DNA of 13,341 bases from assembly GCA_015489095.1 (NCBI GenBank), contig WFMN01000067.1, positions 1-13,341 of the forward strand. Reading direction: 5' to 3'. A model generated the notes under the pieces. That model worked only from the letters and a program-made list of their open reading frames with translations, had not been told where the DNA came from and did not search any database. Shown piece by piece: positions 6,663 through 13,341 of the stretch. The position numbers and the translations under genes were made by a program. Source of the stretch: Mariprofundaceae bacterium. Its GTDB lineage: Bacteria > Pseudomonadota > Zetaproteobacteria > Mariprofundales > J009. Numbering within the stretch: position 1 is the stretch's first letter; each line of letters starts with the position of its first letter.

Positions 6663-8102
6663 ATGCAGCAGGATCCCATGACGCAGTTGGACGACCATTT
6701 TCACGATGAGTGCGGGGTGTTCGGGGTGTTCGATCAGTCCGAAGCCGCCAACTTGACCTACCTTGGGCTCTACGCCCAGCAGCATCGTGGGCAGGAGTCG
6801 GCGGGCATCGTCGCTACCGATGGCGAGCATTTTCACAGCCATCGCGATATGGGGCTGGTGGGCGATGTCTTCACCCCGGAGGATATCGCGCGGCTGAAGG
6901 GGCGCAGCAGTATCGGCCATGTGCGCTACTCCACCAGCGGCGAATCGGGGCTGCGTAACTGCCAGCCGTTCAGCTATCAGTATGCCCACGGCGGGATTGC
7001 GATGTGCCACAACGGCAATATCGTCAACGCCGGCGCGTTGCGGCGGGAGTTGGAGGAGGCGGGGTCGATCTTCCAGTCCACCTCCGATACCGAGGTGTTG
7101 ATCCATCTTGTTGCCCGCAGCCAAGGGGTGACCACCGGAGAGCGGGTGGGCGAGGCGGTGATGCGGCTGGAAGGGGGGTTCTCGCTGCTGGTGCTGACCG
7201 AAACCAAGTTGTTGGCGATTCGGGATCGTCACGGTCTGCGGCCGCTGTCGCTGGGCAAGCTGGGGAACAGTTGGGTGGTCTCATCGGAGACCTGCGCCTT
7301 TGATCTGATCGGCGCGGAGCTGGTACGCGATGTGGCGCCCGGCGAGATGGTGGTGATCGACGGCGATGGCCTCCACAGCTACCAGCTGTTTGCGCCCGAT
7401 CAATCCCGTTTTTGTGTGTTTGAGTACATCTACTTCGCCCGCCCCGACTCCACCATCGCCGGCACCAATGTCTATCAGGCGCGTTACAACATCGGGGTGG
7501 AGCTGGCGAAAGAGTCGCCGGTGGAGGCCGATTTTGTCATGCCGGTGCCCGATTCCGGCGTGCCGCCGGCGATGGGCTACGCTGCCGCCATCGGCTACCC
7601 ATTCGAGCTGGGGATGATCCGCAACCACTATGTGGGGCGCACCTTCATTGAGCCTAGGCAGTCGATCCGCAACTTCGGCGTCAAGCTGAAACTCAACGCC
7701 AATCGCGCATTGATCGAGGGCAAACGGGTGGTGCTGGTCGATGATTCGATCGTGCGCGGCACCACCAGCCGCAAGATCGTGGAGATGGTACGCGCCGCCG
7801 GTGCCGCCGAGGTGCATCTGCGCATCTCCAGCCCGCCTACCACCAACTCCTGCTACTACGGCATCGATACCCCGGAGAGTAGCGAGCTGATGGCCAATCA
7901 GATGAATGTGGAGGAGATGCGCTGCGCGATCGGCGCCGACAGCTTGGCGTTTGTCTCGCTCGACGGGCTCTATCGGGCGGTGGGGCGCCCCCGTTGTCTC
8001 CACTGCGACGCCTGTTTCAGCGGGGATTATCCCGTTCCCGTGGAGATCGCGCCCTCGCCGCAACTCTCCCTGTTGCGCTATTTCAGTCGTCATAGCAAGT
8101 AA
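6663..8102 (+). CDS. purF: Amidophosphoribosyltransferase
   Basis: 479 residues from ATG 6663 (GGAG at 6649-6652, 10 bases upstream). ATG 6678 is an in-frame alternative. Known role: first committed step of purine synthesis, PRPP plus glutamine to 5-phosphoribosylamine. The N-terminal nucleophile is Cys17 in DECGVFGVF, preceded by a propeptide that would be cleaved, as in Bacillus PurF. Cys251, Cys397, Cys448 and Cys451 match in spacing the four [4Fe-4S] ligands of the Bacillus enzyme. The PRPP loop VVLVDDSIVRGTTS (356-369) is intact. E. coli PurF lacks propeptide and cluster, so this is the other subtype. Probably oxygen-sensitive and feedback-inhibited by purine nucleotides, as known for that subtype. 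Confidence 0.97.
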   Translation: MQQDPMTQLDDHFHDECGVFGVFDQSEAANLTYLGLYAQQHRGQESAGIVATDGEHFHSHRDMGLVGDVFTPEDIARLKGRSSIGHVRYSTSGESGLRNCQPFSYQYAHGGIAMCHNGNIVNAGALRRELEEAGSIFQSTSDTEVLIHLVARSQGVTTGERVGEAVMRLEGGFSLLVLTETKLLAIRDRHGLRPLSLGKLGNSWVVSSETCAFDLIGAELVRDVAPGEMVVIDGDGLHSYQLFAPDQSRFCVFEYIYFARPDSTIAGTNVYQARYNIGVELAKESPVEADFVMPVPDSGVPPAMGYAAAIGYPFELGMIRNHYVGRTFIEPRQSIRNFGVKLKLNANRALIEGKRVVLVDDSIVRGTTSRKIVEMVRAAGAAEVHLRISSPPTTNSCYYGIDTPESSELMANQMNVEEMRCAIGADSLAFVSLDGLYRAVGRPRCLHCDACFSGDYPVPVEIAPSPQLSLLRYFSRHSK

Positions 8103-8118
8103 CCCGCTGCCGGCGTGG

Positions 8119-8675
8119 GTGGCGGGGTTTGTTGCCGCCTCCAAACCGGAATCCGCTTCGCGCGAGGCCCGCATGGCGTGGGTGTTGGATCTTTTGGAGC
8201 AGCAGTTGCACCATCACAGCGGTGGCCCCTTTGCGGCTGCTGTCTTTGCCGGAGAGGCGTTAGCGCCGCTGGCGGTGGGGCTCAATCGGGTGGAAGCAAC
8301 CTGCTGTTCGCACGCCCATGCGGAAATGGTAGCGCTGGCAGCCGCGGAACAACGCGTTGGCAGCTACAGCCTTGCCGGGGCATCGTGCCAGTTGGTGACC
8401 AGTTGTGAGCCTTGCGCCATGTGCTTCGGTGCGATTCCGTGGTCGGGTGTGGTGTCGTTGGTGTGCGGGGCGGCGAGCGAGGATGCGCGCGCGATCGGGT
8501 TCGATGAGGGGGCGAGGCACCCGCAGTGGCAACAGCAGCTTGCGCAGCGGGGGGTTGCGGTGCAAACCGGGGTGCATCGTGATCGTGCCCGGATGCTGAT
8601 GGCGCGCTACGCCGCCGCCGGCGGCACCATCTACAACGGGATGGCGGGAAGTGCAGTGCCGGCTAGGATGCCGGC

Positions 8676-8679
<4 letters not shown>
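8119..8679 (+). CDS. Nucleoside/guanine-type deaminase of the cytidine deaminase superfamily
   Basis: Zinc-dependent hydrolytic deaminase fold. SHAHAEMVAL holds the His zinc ligand and catalytic Glu, and TSCEPCAMCFGAIPWSGV holds the two Cys ligands. GGPFAAAVF forms the first strand. The wording TSCEPC...FGAIPW and the C-terminal segment (ARAIGFDEGARHP, IYNG) resemble guanine/nucleoside deaminases more than the tRNA editing enzyme TadA, which has LEPCxMCxGAI. Purine salvage fits its place after purF. The start is uncertain: GTG 8119 (186 residues) keeps the WVAGFVAAS segment, which I think belongs to the family; ATG 8173 (168 residues) is the alternative. No ribosome site is clear, and coupling to the purF stop 16 bases upstream is likely. 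It overlaps mlaF by four bases. Confidence 0.82.
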
Positions 8680-9487
<808 letters not shown>

Positions 9488-9491
<4 letters not shown>

Positions 9492-10267
9492 ACGGCGCGT
9501 TGAACCTGTGCGGCGCATTGGGGCGCTGGCTGCTCGGCGCGACCGAACGGGTCGGCGATGGCGCCGTGCTGTCGTGCCGGGCGCTGAGTGGATTGCTGAT
9601 TCTGCCGTGGCAGGGGCGTCAGTTCGTGCTGCAGCTCTACGCCATCGGGGTGGGCTCGCTGGTCATCATCGCCATCACCGGCGCCTTTACCGGCATGGTA
9701 CTGGCACTGCAGGGCTACTATTCACTGGCCAAGTTCGGTTCGGAATCGCTATTGGGCTCGGTGGTGGCGCTGTCGATCATCCGGGAATTGGGGCCGGTGT
9801 TGGCGGCGTTGATGATGACTGGACGCGCCGGTTCCAGCATTACGGCGGAGATCGGCATCATGCGGGTGACCGAGCAGCTAGATGCGCTGGAGATGATGGC
9901 GGTCAACCCGGTGCGGCAGGTGATCTTGCCGCGGATCGTGGCGACGCTGCTGGCGCTGCCGCTGTTGGTGGCGCTGTTCGATGTGGTCGGGCTCGCCGCC
10001 GGCTATGTGGTGGGGGTCGATCTGCTCGGGGTCAACGCCGGATCGTATGTCGGCGAAACCATCGACAAGGTCACCATGCATGATCTGACCACCGGCTGGG
10101 TCAAATCGTTCTGCTTCGCGGTGTTGTTGGGGTGTATCGCCACATTGATGGGCTACCGCGCCGTGCCCACCACCGAAGGGGTGGCGCAGGCCACCACCCG
10201 CGCGGTGGTGGTCACCTCGGTCGCCATTCTGATCGCGGACTATATCATTACTTCGTTTTTTCTGTAG
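9488..10267 (+). CDS. mlaE: Phospholipid ABC transporter permease MlaE
   Basis: 259 residues, the normal MlaE length. After an amphipathic N-terminus come hydrophobic spans around residues 55-75, 90-110, 150-175, 195-215 and 235-257. Family hallmarks are AITGAFTGMVLALQGYYSLAKFGSE (in part), IRELGPVLAALMMTGRAGSSITAEIG, MRVTEQLDALEMMAVNP and the C-terminal GYRAVPTTEGVAQATTRAVV. Known role: dimeric inner-membrane permease on which MlaD sits and which MlaF drives. Start ATG 9488 overlaps mlaF by four bases; mlaD follows after 8 bases. Confidence 0.95.
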
Positions 10268-10275
10268 GAGTCTCT

Positions 10276-10728
10276 ATGCACCACTATCGGCGGGTTGAAA
10301 TCGTTGTCGGCGCCTTTGTGTTGGCCGGGCTGGTGGCCATCGCCGGGATGGCGCTGCAACTGGGCAAGGTTGGCGGGCTGGGTGAGCAGGGTTATATCCT
10401 GACCGCCACCTTCGACGATGTCGGCGGAGTGCGGGAGGGGAGCGATGTGATGTTGGCCGGAGTGGTGATCGGCCATGTCAAAAAGGTGACGCTGGTGGAT
10501 TCGGATAAGGCGAAGCTGACCATGCAGATCAATCACGGGGTGGAGCTGACCACCGACGCCATCGCCTCGATCCGCACCAAGGGGATCATCGGCGAGCGCT
10601 TCGTGCGCATCAGCCAAGGGGCGGATGAGGAGACCTTGCAGCCGGGCGACGCCTTTGACGACACCGAATCGGCGATCAACATCGAAGATCTGGTCAGCAA
10701 ATATATTTTCAGCGGCACGTCGGATTAG
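10276..10728 (+). CDS. mlaD: MCE-domain lipid-binding protein MlaD
   Basis: 150 residues. An N-terminal membrane anchor (IVVGAFVLAGLVAIAGMAL, about residues 9-27) is followed by one MCE domain with YILTATFDDVGGVREGSDVMLAGVVIGHV and TKGIIGERFVRIS. The C-terminus NIEDLVSKYIFSG is the short helix typical of MlaD. Known role: hexameric periplasmic ring that binds phospholipid and delivers it to MlaE. A clear Shine-Dalgarno GGAG (10267-10270) lies 5 bases ahead of the ATG. Genes for MlaC and MlaB, which often follow, are absent here; the operon ends with mlaD. Confidence 0.94.
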   Translation: MHHYRRVEIVVGAFVLAGLVAIAGMALQLGKVGGLGEQGYILTATFDDVGGVREGSDVMLAGVVIGHVKKVTLVDSDKAKLTMQINHGVELTTDAIASIRTKGIIGERFVRISQGADEETLQPGDAFDDTESAINIEDLVSKYIFSGTSD

Positions 10729-10771
10729 CGATCGAAATGGCCAACTTATCAGTTGGATGTGTGGTCGATCG
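10729..10771 (+). repeat. Stem-loop just after mlaD
   Basis: CGATCG (10729-10734) and CGATCG (10766-10771) form the outer arms, and CCAACT-TATC-AGTTGG (10741-10756) forms an inner 6-bp stem. It starts at the base after the mlaD stop. No U-tract follows, so it is not a classical intrinsic terminator; it may protect the 3' end or aid termination. Confidence 0.45.
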
Positions 10772-10781
10772 CAGGCGCATT

Positions 10782-10811
10782 GGCGCCGCCGTGCTTGACG
10801 GAATCGGCGCC
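10782..10811 (+). repeat. GC-rich stem-loop overlapping the tRNA promoter
   Basis: GGCGCCG (10782-10788) pairs with CGGCGCC (10805-10811). Inside, CCGT (10789-10792) pairs with ACGG (10798-10801) around GCTTG. The total is 11 bp with a three-base bulge. No U-tract follows, so a classical terminator is doubtful. It covers the proposed -35 box of the tRNA gene. Confidence 0.5.
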
Positions 10812-10824
10812 TCTCGCTAGCAAT
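10795..10824 (+). promoter_or_regulatory. Probable sigma-70 promoter of tRNA-Glu
   Basis: TTGACG (10795-10800, five of six bases of the -35 consensus), a 17-base spacer, then TAGCAAT (10818-10824) as a weaker -10. The bases between it and the tRNA (TCGCGCCCCTC region) are GC-rich, as in stringently controlled stable-RNA promoters. Transcription would start about 5 bases before the mature 5' end. Confidence 0.55.
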
Positions 10825-10834
10825 CGCGCCCCTC

Positions 10835-10910
10835 GCTCCCATCGTCTAGCGGTCTAGGACGTCGCCCTCTCACGGCGAAAACAGGGGTTCGATTCCCCTT
10901 GGGAGTACCA
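10835..10910 (+). tRNA. tRNA-Glu (anticodon CTC)
   Basis: A complete cloverleaf of 76 bases. The acceptor arm GCTCCCA pairs with TGGGAGT (one G-U pair at the end), followed by A73 and an encoded CCA. The D arm TCGTCTAGCGGTCTAGGAC is of the tRNA-Glu type. The anticodon stem TCGCC/GGCGA encloses loop CTCTCAC with anticodon CTC at 10868-10870 or thereabouts. The T arm is AGGGG-TTCGATT-CCCCT. CTC reads GAG codons only, so a separate tRNA-Glu(TTC) must exist elsewhere in the genome to read GAA. Confidence 0.95.
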
Positions 10911-10913
10911 ATA

Positions 10914-10958
10914 AAAACAGCCGCTTACGAGCAATCGTGGGCGGCTGTTTTATTTTAT
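10914..10958 (+). terminator. Intrinsic terminator after tRNA-Glu
   Basis: AAAACAGCCGC (10914-10924) pairs with GCGGCTGTTTT (10941-10951) as an 11-bp stem. The inner ACGA-GCAA-TCGT adds a small tetraloop stem, and ATTTTAT follows. The A-run on the left arm would also give a U-run on the other strand, so it may act in both directions. Confidence 0.9.
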
Positions 10959-10964
10959 GTCAAG

Positions 10965-11013
10965 GATGATCCCACCGCAAAAAGTCCACGGACGGACTTT
11001 TTGCGGTGTGCTC
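10965..11013. repeat. Palindromic copy (D) of the dispersed repeat
   Basis: A perfect 15-bp inverted repeat: CACCGCAAAAAGTCC (10973-10987), loop ACGGAC, GGACTTTTTGCGGTG (10994-11008). The left flank GATGATCCCACCGC is the reverse complement of the right end seen at 4651-4663 (GGTGGGATCA), so two right ends appear joined head to head. The right flank TGTGCTC resembles copy A (CTGCTC). It lies between the tRNA terminator and the end of the minus-strand ABC-like gene, where it could help terminate minus-strand transcription. Confidence 0.85.
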
Positions 11014-11022
11014 TTATCTCTC

Positions 11023-11559
11023 TCACCGAGAAGATTCAACAGGCCGATGCGAAGTGATGAGTGTGATCGCGGCGTGACGCTTTGTCCAAGCGCGGATCAT
11101 CTGCATGATGGATGCCGCCTCCGCATCGGAGAGGGCGGCGTCGGGCTGTTCCATCAGCAGCAGGTCGCAGCCGCCAAGCGTCGCCCGTGCCAGCGCGACC
11201 CGCAGGGCATCCAAGCGGTGCAGCCGCAGCATGGGCTGATCCAGTGCGATATGGCCGCCCTGCCACTCCTCCAGCGCGCGTTGCATCCGCCGCGCATCGG
11301 CTGCCAGCGCGAAGCCGAGCTCCTCGGCGACGGTGATGCCCATCCACGGTTGTGGCCAGCAATCGAACCAGTAGCGCACGGCGGTAGCGGGGGCGGGCTG
11401 CCAGCGGATGCGAAAACGGGGGTGATCCTCTAGGCCGGCCAGCGCGCGCAGCAGCGGCCGGTCGCCAACCGGGCGCAGCAGCAGCTCGCCCGATTGCGCG
11501 TGGAGCAGCGGGCTGCCGTCATCGGAAGCGGTGATCGAAAGCGCGCGGACGGCGATGGG
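11023..11559 (-). pseudogene. Degenerate ABC-ATPase-like frame directly after smpB, no usual start codon at its N-terminus
   Basis: A 178-codon open frame reads like an ABC ATPase in order: AVRALSI at the start, GELLL strand, LLRALAGL helix, RYWFDCWPQPWMGITVAEELGFAL (Q-loop/CbiO-like region, positions about 61-84), ALRVALARATL (after the signature), DLLLMEQPDAALS (Walker B), ITLITSHRP (H-loop). Key residues are lost. GPxGSGKST is replaced by VGDRP, so there is no P-loop lysine. LSGGQ is absent. The Walker B DE pair reads EQ. The frame follows the smpB TAG in phase with no spacer. The first ATG/GTG/TTG in frame is the GTG at 11379, which would omit the first 60 residues. It could be a decayed gene, a non-catalytic ATPase paralogue starting at a rare codon, or a readthrough extension of SmpB. 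Confidence 0.55.
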
Positions 11560-12003
11560 CTAGCCTGTTTTGTAGTTGCGCTGCAGGTCGCGCTTGATGT
11601 CGCGCTCTTTGGTCGCCTGACGCTTGTCATGCAGCTTTTTGCCCCGCCCCAGCGCCAGCTCGACCTTGGCCTTGCCGCGCTCGTTGAAGTAGAGCTTGAG
11701 CGGGATCAGCGTCAGCCCCTTCTCCTTCAGTTTGCCGATCAGCCGTTCGATCTGGTGGCGATGCAGCAGCAGGCGGCGCGAGCGGGCGGGGTCGTGCGGG
11801 TTGTTGCTGGAGGCCGGTTTGTAGGGGCTGATGTGGCAGCCGATCAGCTCCACCTGGCCGTTGCGGATGATGCAGTGCGCCTCGGTGAGGTTGCCGAGGC
11901 CCGCGCGCAGCGATTTCACCTCTGGGCCGAGCAGCATGATGCCCGCCTCCATCGTCTCCAGAATGTGATATTCGTAGCGCGCTTTGCGGTTGAGAATCGC
12001 CAT
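11560..12003 (-). CDS. smpB: SsrA-binding protein SmpB
   Basis: 147 residues, close to the usual 150-160. Family segments are NRKARYEYHILETMEAGIML (residues 5-24), GPEVKSLRAGLGNLTEAH, HISPYKPASSNNPHDPARSRRLLLH (in part) and the basic C-terminal tail KKLHDKRQATKERDIKRDL, which enters the ribosomal mRNA channel. Known role: binds tmRNA and brings it to stalled ribosomes for trans-translation. Start ATG 12003 overlaps the ribF stop by one base (TGATG), with GGAG 8 bases upstream. A longer open frame to 12246 lies within ribF and is not used. The stop is TAG, and the same frame stays open for 178 more codons downstream. Confidence 0.95.
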   Translation of the reverse strand: MAILNRKARYEYHILETMEAGIMLLGPEVKSLRAGLGNLTEAHCIIRNGQVELIGCHISPYKPASSNNPHDPARSRRLLLHRHQIERLIGKLKEKGLTLIPLKLYFNERGKAKVELALGRGKKLHDKRQATKERDIKRDLQRNYKTG

Positions 12004-12944
12004 CAGCGCTGCTCCTCGGATGCCGCGCGCCGCAAGATTTCGCGCGCGTCGCGGCAATCTTTTTCGATCTGGCGGGTGAGTGCCTCGCCGTTTTTGTAGG
12101 CGCGGTCTTCGCGCACGCGGCGGACGAACTCCACCCGCAACCGCGTTTTGTAGAGCTCGGGACTGGCGTCGAACATGTGGGTCTCCAGCACCAGCGTGCG
12201 TCCGGCAAAGGTGGGGCGGAAGCCGAGATAGGCGACACCGTCCCACGACGCCTCGCGGCCGTGGGCGCGCACAGCGTAGATGCCTGCCGGCGGATGCACC
12301 AGATCGCGCAGATCGAGGTTGGCGGTGGGAAAGCCCAGCTTGCGCCCGCGCTGGTCGCCGCGGCCGACATGGCCGCTGATCGAAAAACGCTGGCCGAGCA
12401 GCTCCGCCGCCAGATCGAGATCGGCCGCCTCGACCGCCGAGCGGATACGGCTGGAGGAGACGATGGCGCCGCGCATCTCGAAGGCGTTGGCCTCGCTGAC
12501 GGTGAAGCCCATCGTGTCGCCGATGGCGCGCAGCTGATCGGCGTGGCCGCTGCGCTCTTTGCCGAAGGCGAAGTCGTAGCCGATATGGATATGGCGGAAG
12601 GCGAAGCGTTGGTGGAGCATGGAGACAAACTGTTCGGGGTCGAGCGACGCCAGTTGGTGGTTGAAGTGGAGCAGAAAGAGGCCGTCCACCCCGCAGGCGG
12701 CGATGCGTGCCAGCCGTTCATGCAGGTGACAGAGCCGCCTAGGTGCCTCGGCGGGGAAGAGCACCTTGCGCGGATGGGGGTCGAAGGTCACCACCAGCGC
12801 AGGCCCGTTGATCGCGCGCGCGTGGCCGATCAGCTCCGCCAATATCTGCCGGTGCCCCATGTGTACGCCGTCAAAATTGCCGATGGTAATGGCGCCACCG
12901 CGCAGTTCTTCAAGAATAGGGGAGGCGCGCCGAACGATTTTCAT
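12003..12944 (-). CDS. ribF: Bifunctional riboflavin kinase / FAD synthetase
   Basis: 313 residues, normal for RibF. The N-terminal adenylyltransferase domain has GNFDGVHMGHRQIL (residues 22-35, with the HxGH motif) and VSSSRIRSAV. The C-terminal flavokinase domain has GRGDQRGRKLGFPTANLDL and GIYAVRAHG. Known role: ATP phosphorylates riboflavin to FMN and then adenylates it to FAD, in the cytoplasm. ATG 12944 starts the typical MKIVRR N-terminus; no clear Shine-Dalgarno precedes it (TTACCC). It lies 29 bases after the antitoxin stop and is coupled to smpB downstream. Confidence 0.96.
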   Translation of the reverse strand: MKIVRRASPILEELRGGAITIGNFDGVHMGHRQILAELIGHARAINGPALVVTFDPHPRKVLFPAEAPRRLCHLHERLARIAACGVDGLFLLHFNHQLASLDPEQFVSMLHQRFAFRHIHIGYDFAFGKERSGHADQLRAIGDTMGFTVSEANAFEMRGAIVSSSRIRSAVEAADLDLAAELLGQRFSISGHVGRGDQRGRKLGFPTANLDLRDLVHPPAGIYAVRAHGREASWDGVAYLGFRPTFAGRTLVLETHMFDASPELYKTRLRVEFVRRVREDRAYKNGEALTRQIEKDCRDAREILRRAASEEQR

Positions 12945-12973
12945 GGGTAACGACTTATGTTGAGGGGCGTGCG

Positions 12974-13192
12974 TTAGCCCGCCCTAGATTCTTGAATGGA
13001 ATTTAATATATCTTGGGTTGTTGCTTTCGTTTGGATACCAACAACATCAAATGGTGATTTTTCTCTTTTTCTTTTTGATGTAATTGAAAAGATCGTACCA
13101 TCCCTGCGACGAATTTCCACTTCTTCATTTAGGGCTGTGTTTAACAGCTCTGACAGATTCTGTCTAGCTTCTGAATAAGTAAAGACTTTCAT
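12974..13192 (-). CDS. Phd/YefM-type antitoxin-like protein, apparently without a toxin next to it
   Basis: 72 residues. MKVFTYSEARQNLSELLNTA is the conserved N-terminal part of the Phd/YefM fold, which dimerises and binds DNA; EEVEIRRRDGTIFSI is its second strand pair. The C-terminal half (SPFDVVGIQ, DILNSIQESR) would be the flexible toxin-binding part. Known antitoxins of this fold neutralise RelE-, Doc- or PIN-type toxins and repress their own promoter. Here the next gene is ribF and no toxin gene is seen downstream. Upstream lies only the tail of another gene. A good ribosome site GGAG (13199-13202 on the plus strand) lies 6 bases before the ATG. The region is visibly AT-rich compared with its GC-rich neighbours, which suggests recent acquisition. 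Confidence 0.75.
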   Translation of the reverse strand: MKVFTYSEARQNLSELLNTALNEEVEIRRRDGTIFSITSKRKREKSPFDVVGIQTKATTQDILNSIQESRAG

Positions 13193-13195
13193 TGT

Positions 13196-13341
13196 TTACT
13201 CCACCACATCAATCTTAAGATCATATGCAACTTGTTTCATTTTATCTTTTTCTGGCACATCCAAAACGACTTCGCAAGAAGTTGGCATCGCGGCCACGGA
13301 TGGGTTCGGGGAAAGGATTCCCCTCCTACAGGCTGTAGGAG
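13196..13341 (-). pseudogene. 3' tail of an upstream gene fused in frame to repeat sequence
   Basis: Reading leftward, a frame ends at TAA 13196-13198, three bases before the antitoxin ATG. Its last residues, LDVPEKDKMKQVAYDLKIDVVE, come from AT-rich sequence like the antitoxin gene. Upstream of them the frame continues without a stop through repeat copy E (residues ...SPNPSVAAMPTSCEVV) to the window edge. The short spacing suggests the lost gene was cotranscribed with the antitoxin. I do not recognise the tail. It could be a truncated gene or a chimera; an ATG inside the repeat (about 13289) would give a 31-residue product. Confidence 0.4.
13266..13341 (+). repeat. Dispersed stem-loop repeat, copy E, cut by the window edge
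   Basis: CGACTTC-GCAA-GAAGTTG hairpin (13267-13284), CATCGCGGCCACGGATGG (13286-13303), hairpin GGGGAA-AGGA-TTCCCC (13308-13323) and CTCCTACA-GGC-TGTAGGAG (13323-13341). The 44 bases 13286-13329 equal 4556-4599. This copy shows the intact left module joined to the middle modules, which the copy at 4551 lacks. The sequence changes abruptly from AT-rich to GC-rich at its left edge. Confidence 0.88.

Noticed and set aside
10957..11433. 158-codon plus-strand open frame starting in the repeat
   Set aside because: It begins in repeat copy D and then runs antisense to the ABC-like frame; the composition is unlike a protein and no domain is visible.
12177..12950. 257-codon plus-strand open frame
   Set aside because: It lies wholly antisense to ribF, has no recognisable motif and no ribosome site; it is a shadow of codon bias.

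Overview
The window looks like the chromosome of a GC-rich proteobacterium. The evidence is a split (three-gene) proton-translocating transhydrogenase, cvpA-purF linkage, an MlaFED outer-membrane lipid transport set (hence a Gram-negative), ribF-smpB, and a tRNA-Glu with encoded CCA. PurF is of the propeptide/[4Fe-4S] type known from Bacillus rather than the E. coli type, and the transhydrogenase is split as in Rhodospirillum. This argues against an enterobacterial-type gammaproteobacterium, but the lineage cannot be fixed from this window. Most genes are ordinary housekeeping genes. The unusual material is intergenic, plus the right edge.

Layout, left to right. (1) 1-1415, plus strand: the C-terminal part of a dihydrolipoamide acyltransferase (E2), then shikimate kinase aroK. 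(2) 1416-1648: a non-coding gap holding a deleted copy of a dispersed repeat. (3) 1649-4531: pntAA-pntAB-pntB, tightly packed, encoding membrane NAD(P) transhydrogenase. (4) 4532-4824: a nearly 300-base cluster of stem-loop modules of the same repeat family, running right up to the start codon of the next gene. (5) 4825-10728: eight consecutive plus-strand genes with overlaps or gaps of 25 bases or less: dnaQ, low-molecular-weight protein tyrosine phosphatase, cvpA, purF, a nucleoside/guanine-type deaminase, mlaF, mlaE, mlaD. They probably form one long operon mixing replication proofreading, purine synthesis and salvage, and outer-membrane lipid traffic. (6) 10729-10957: hairpins, a recognisable promoter, tRNA-Glu(CTC) and a strong intrinsic terminator. 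(7) 10965-11013: a near-perfect palindromic copy of the repeat. (8) 11023-13192, minus strand: an AT-rich Phd/YefM-type antitoxin gene, then ribF, smpB and a degenerate ABC-ATPase-like reading frame. That frame follows smpB directly in the same frame, separated only by the smpB stop codon. (9) 13196-13341, minus strand: the 3' tail of another gene, joined in an open frame to a further repeat copy that runs off the window.

The most interesting signal is the repeat family. It is a mosaic of short stem-loop modules. One stem carries a compensatory base-pair change between two copies. One copy abuts, and may provide, the dnaQ start codon. Another is fused in an open reading frame to a gene remnant. 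I found no CRISPR array, prophage, transposase or obvious new defence system.
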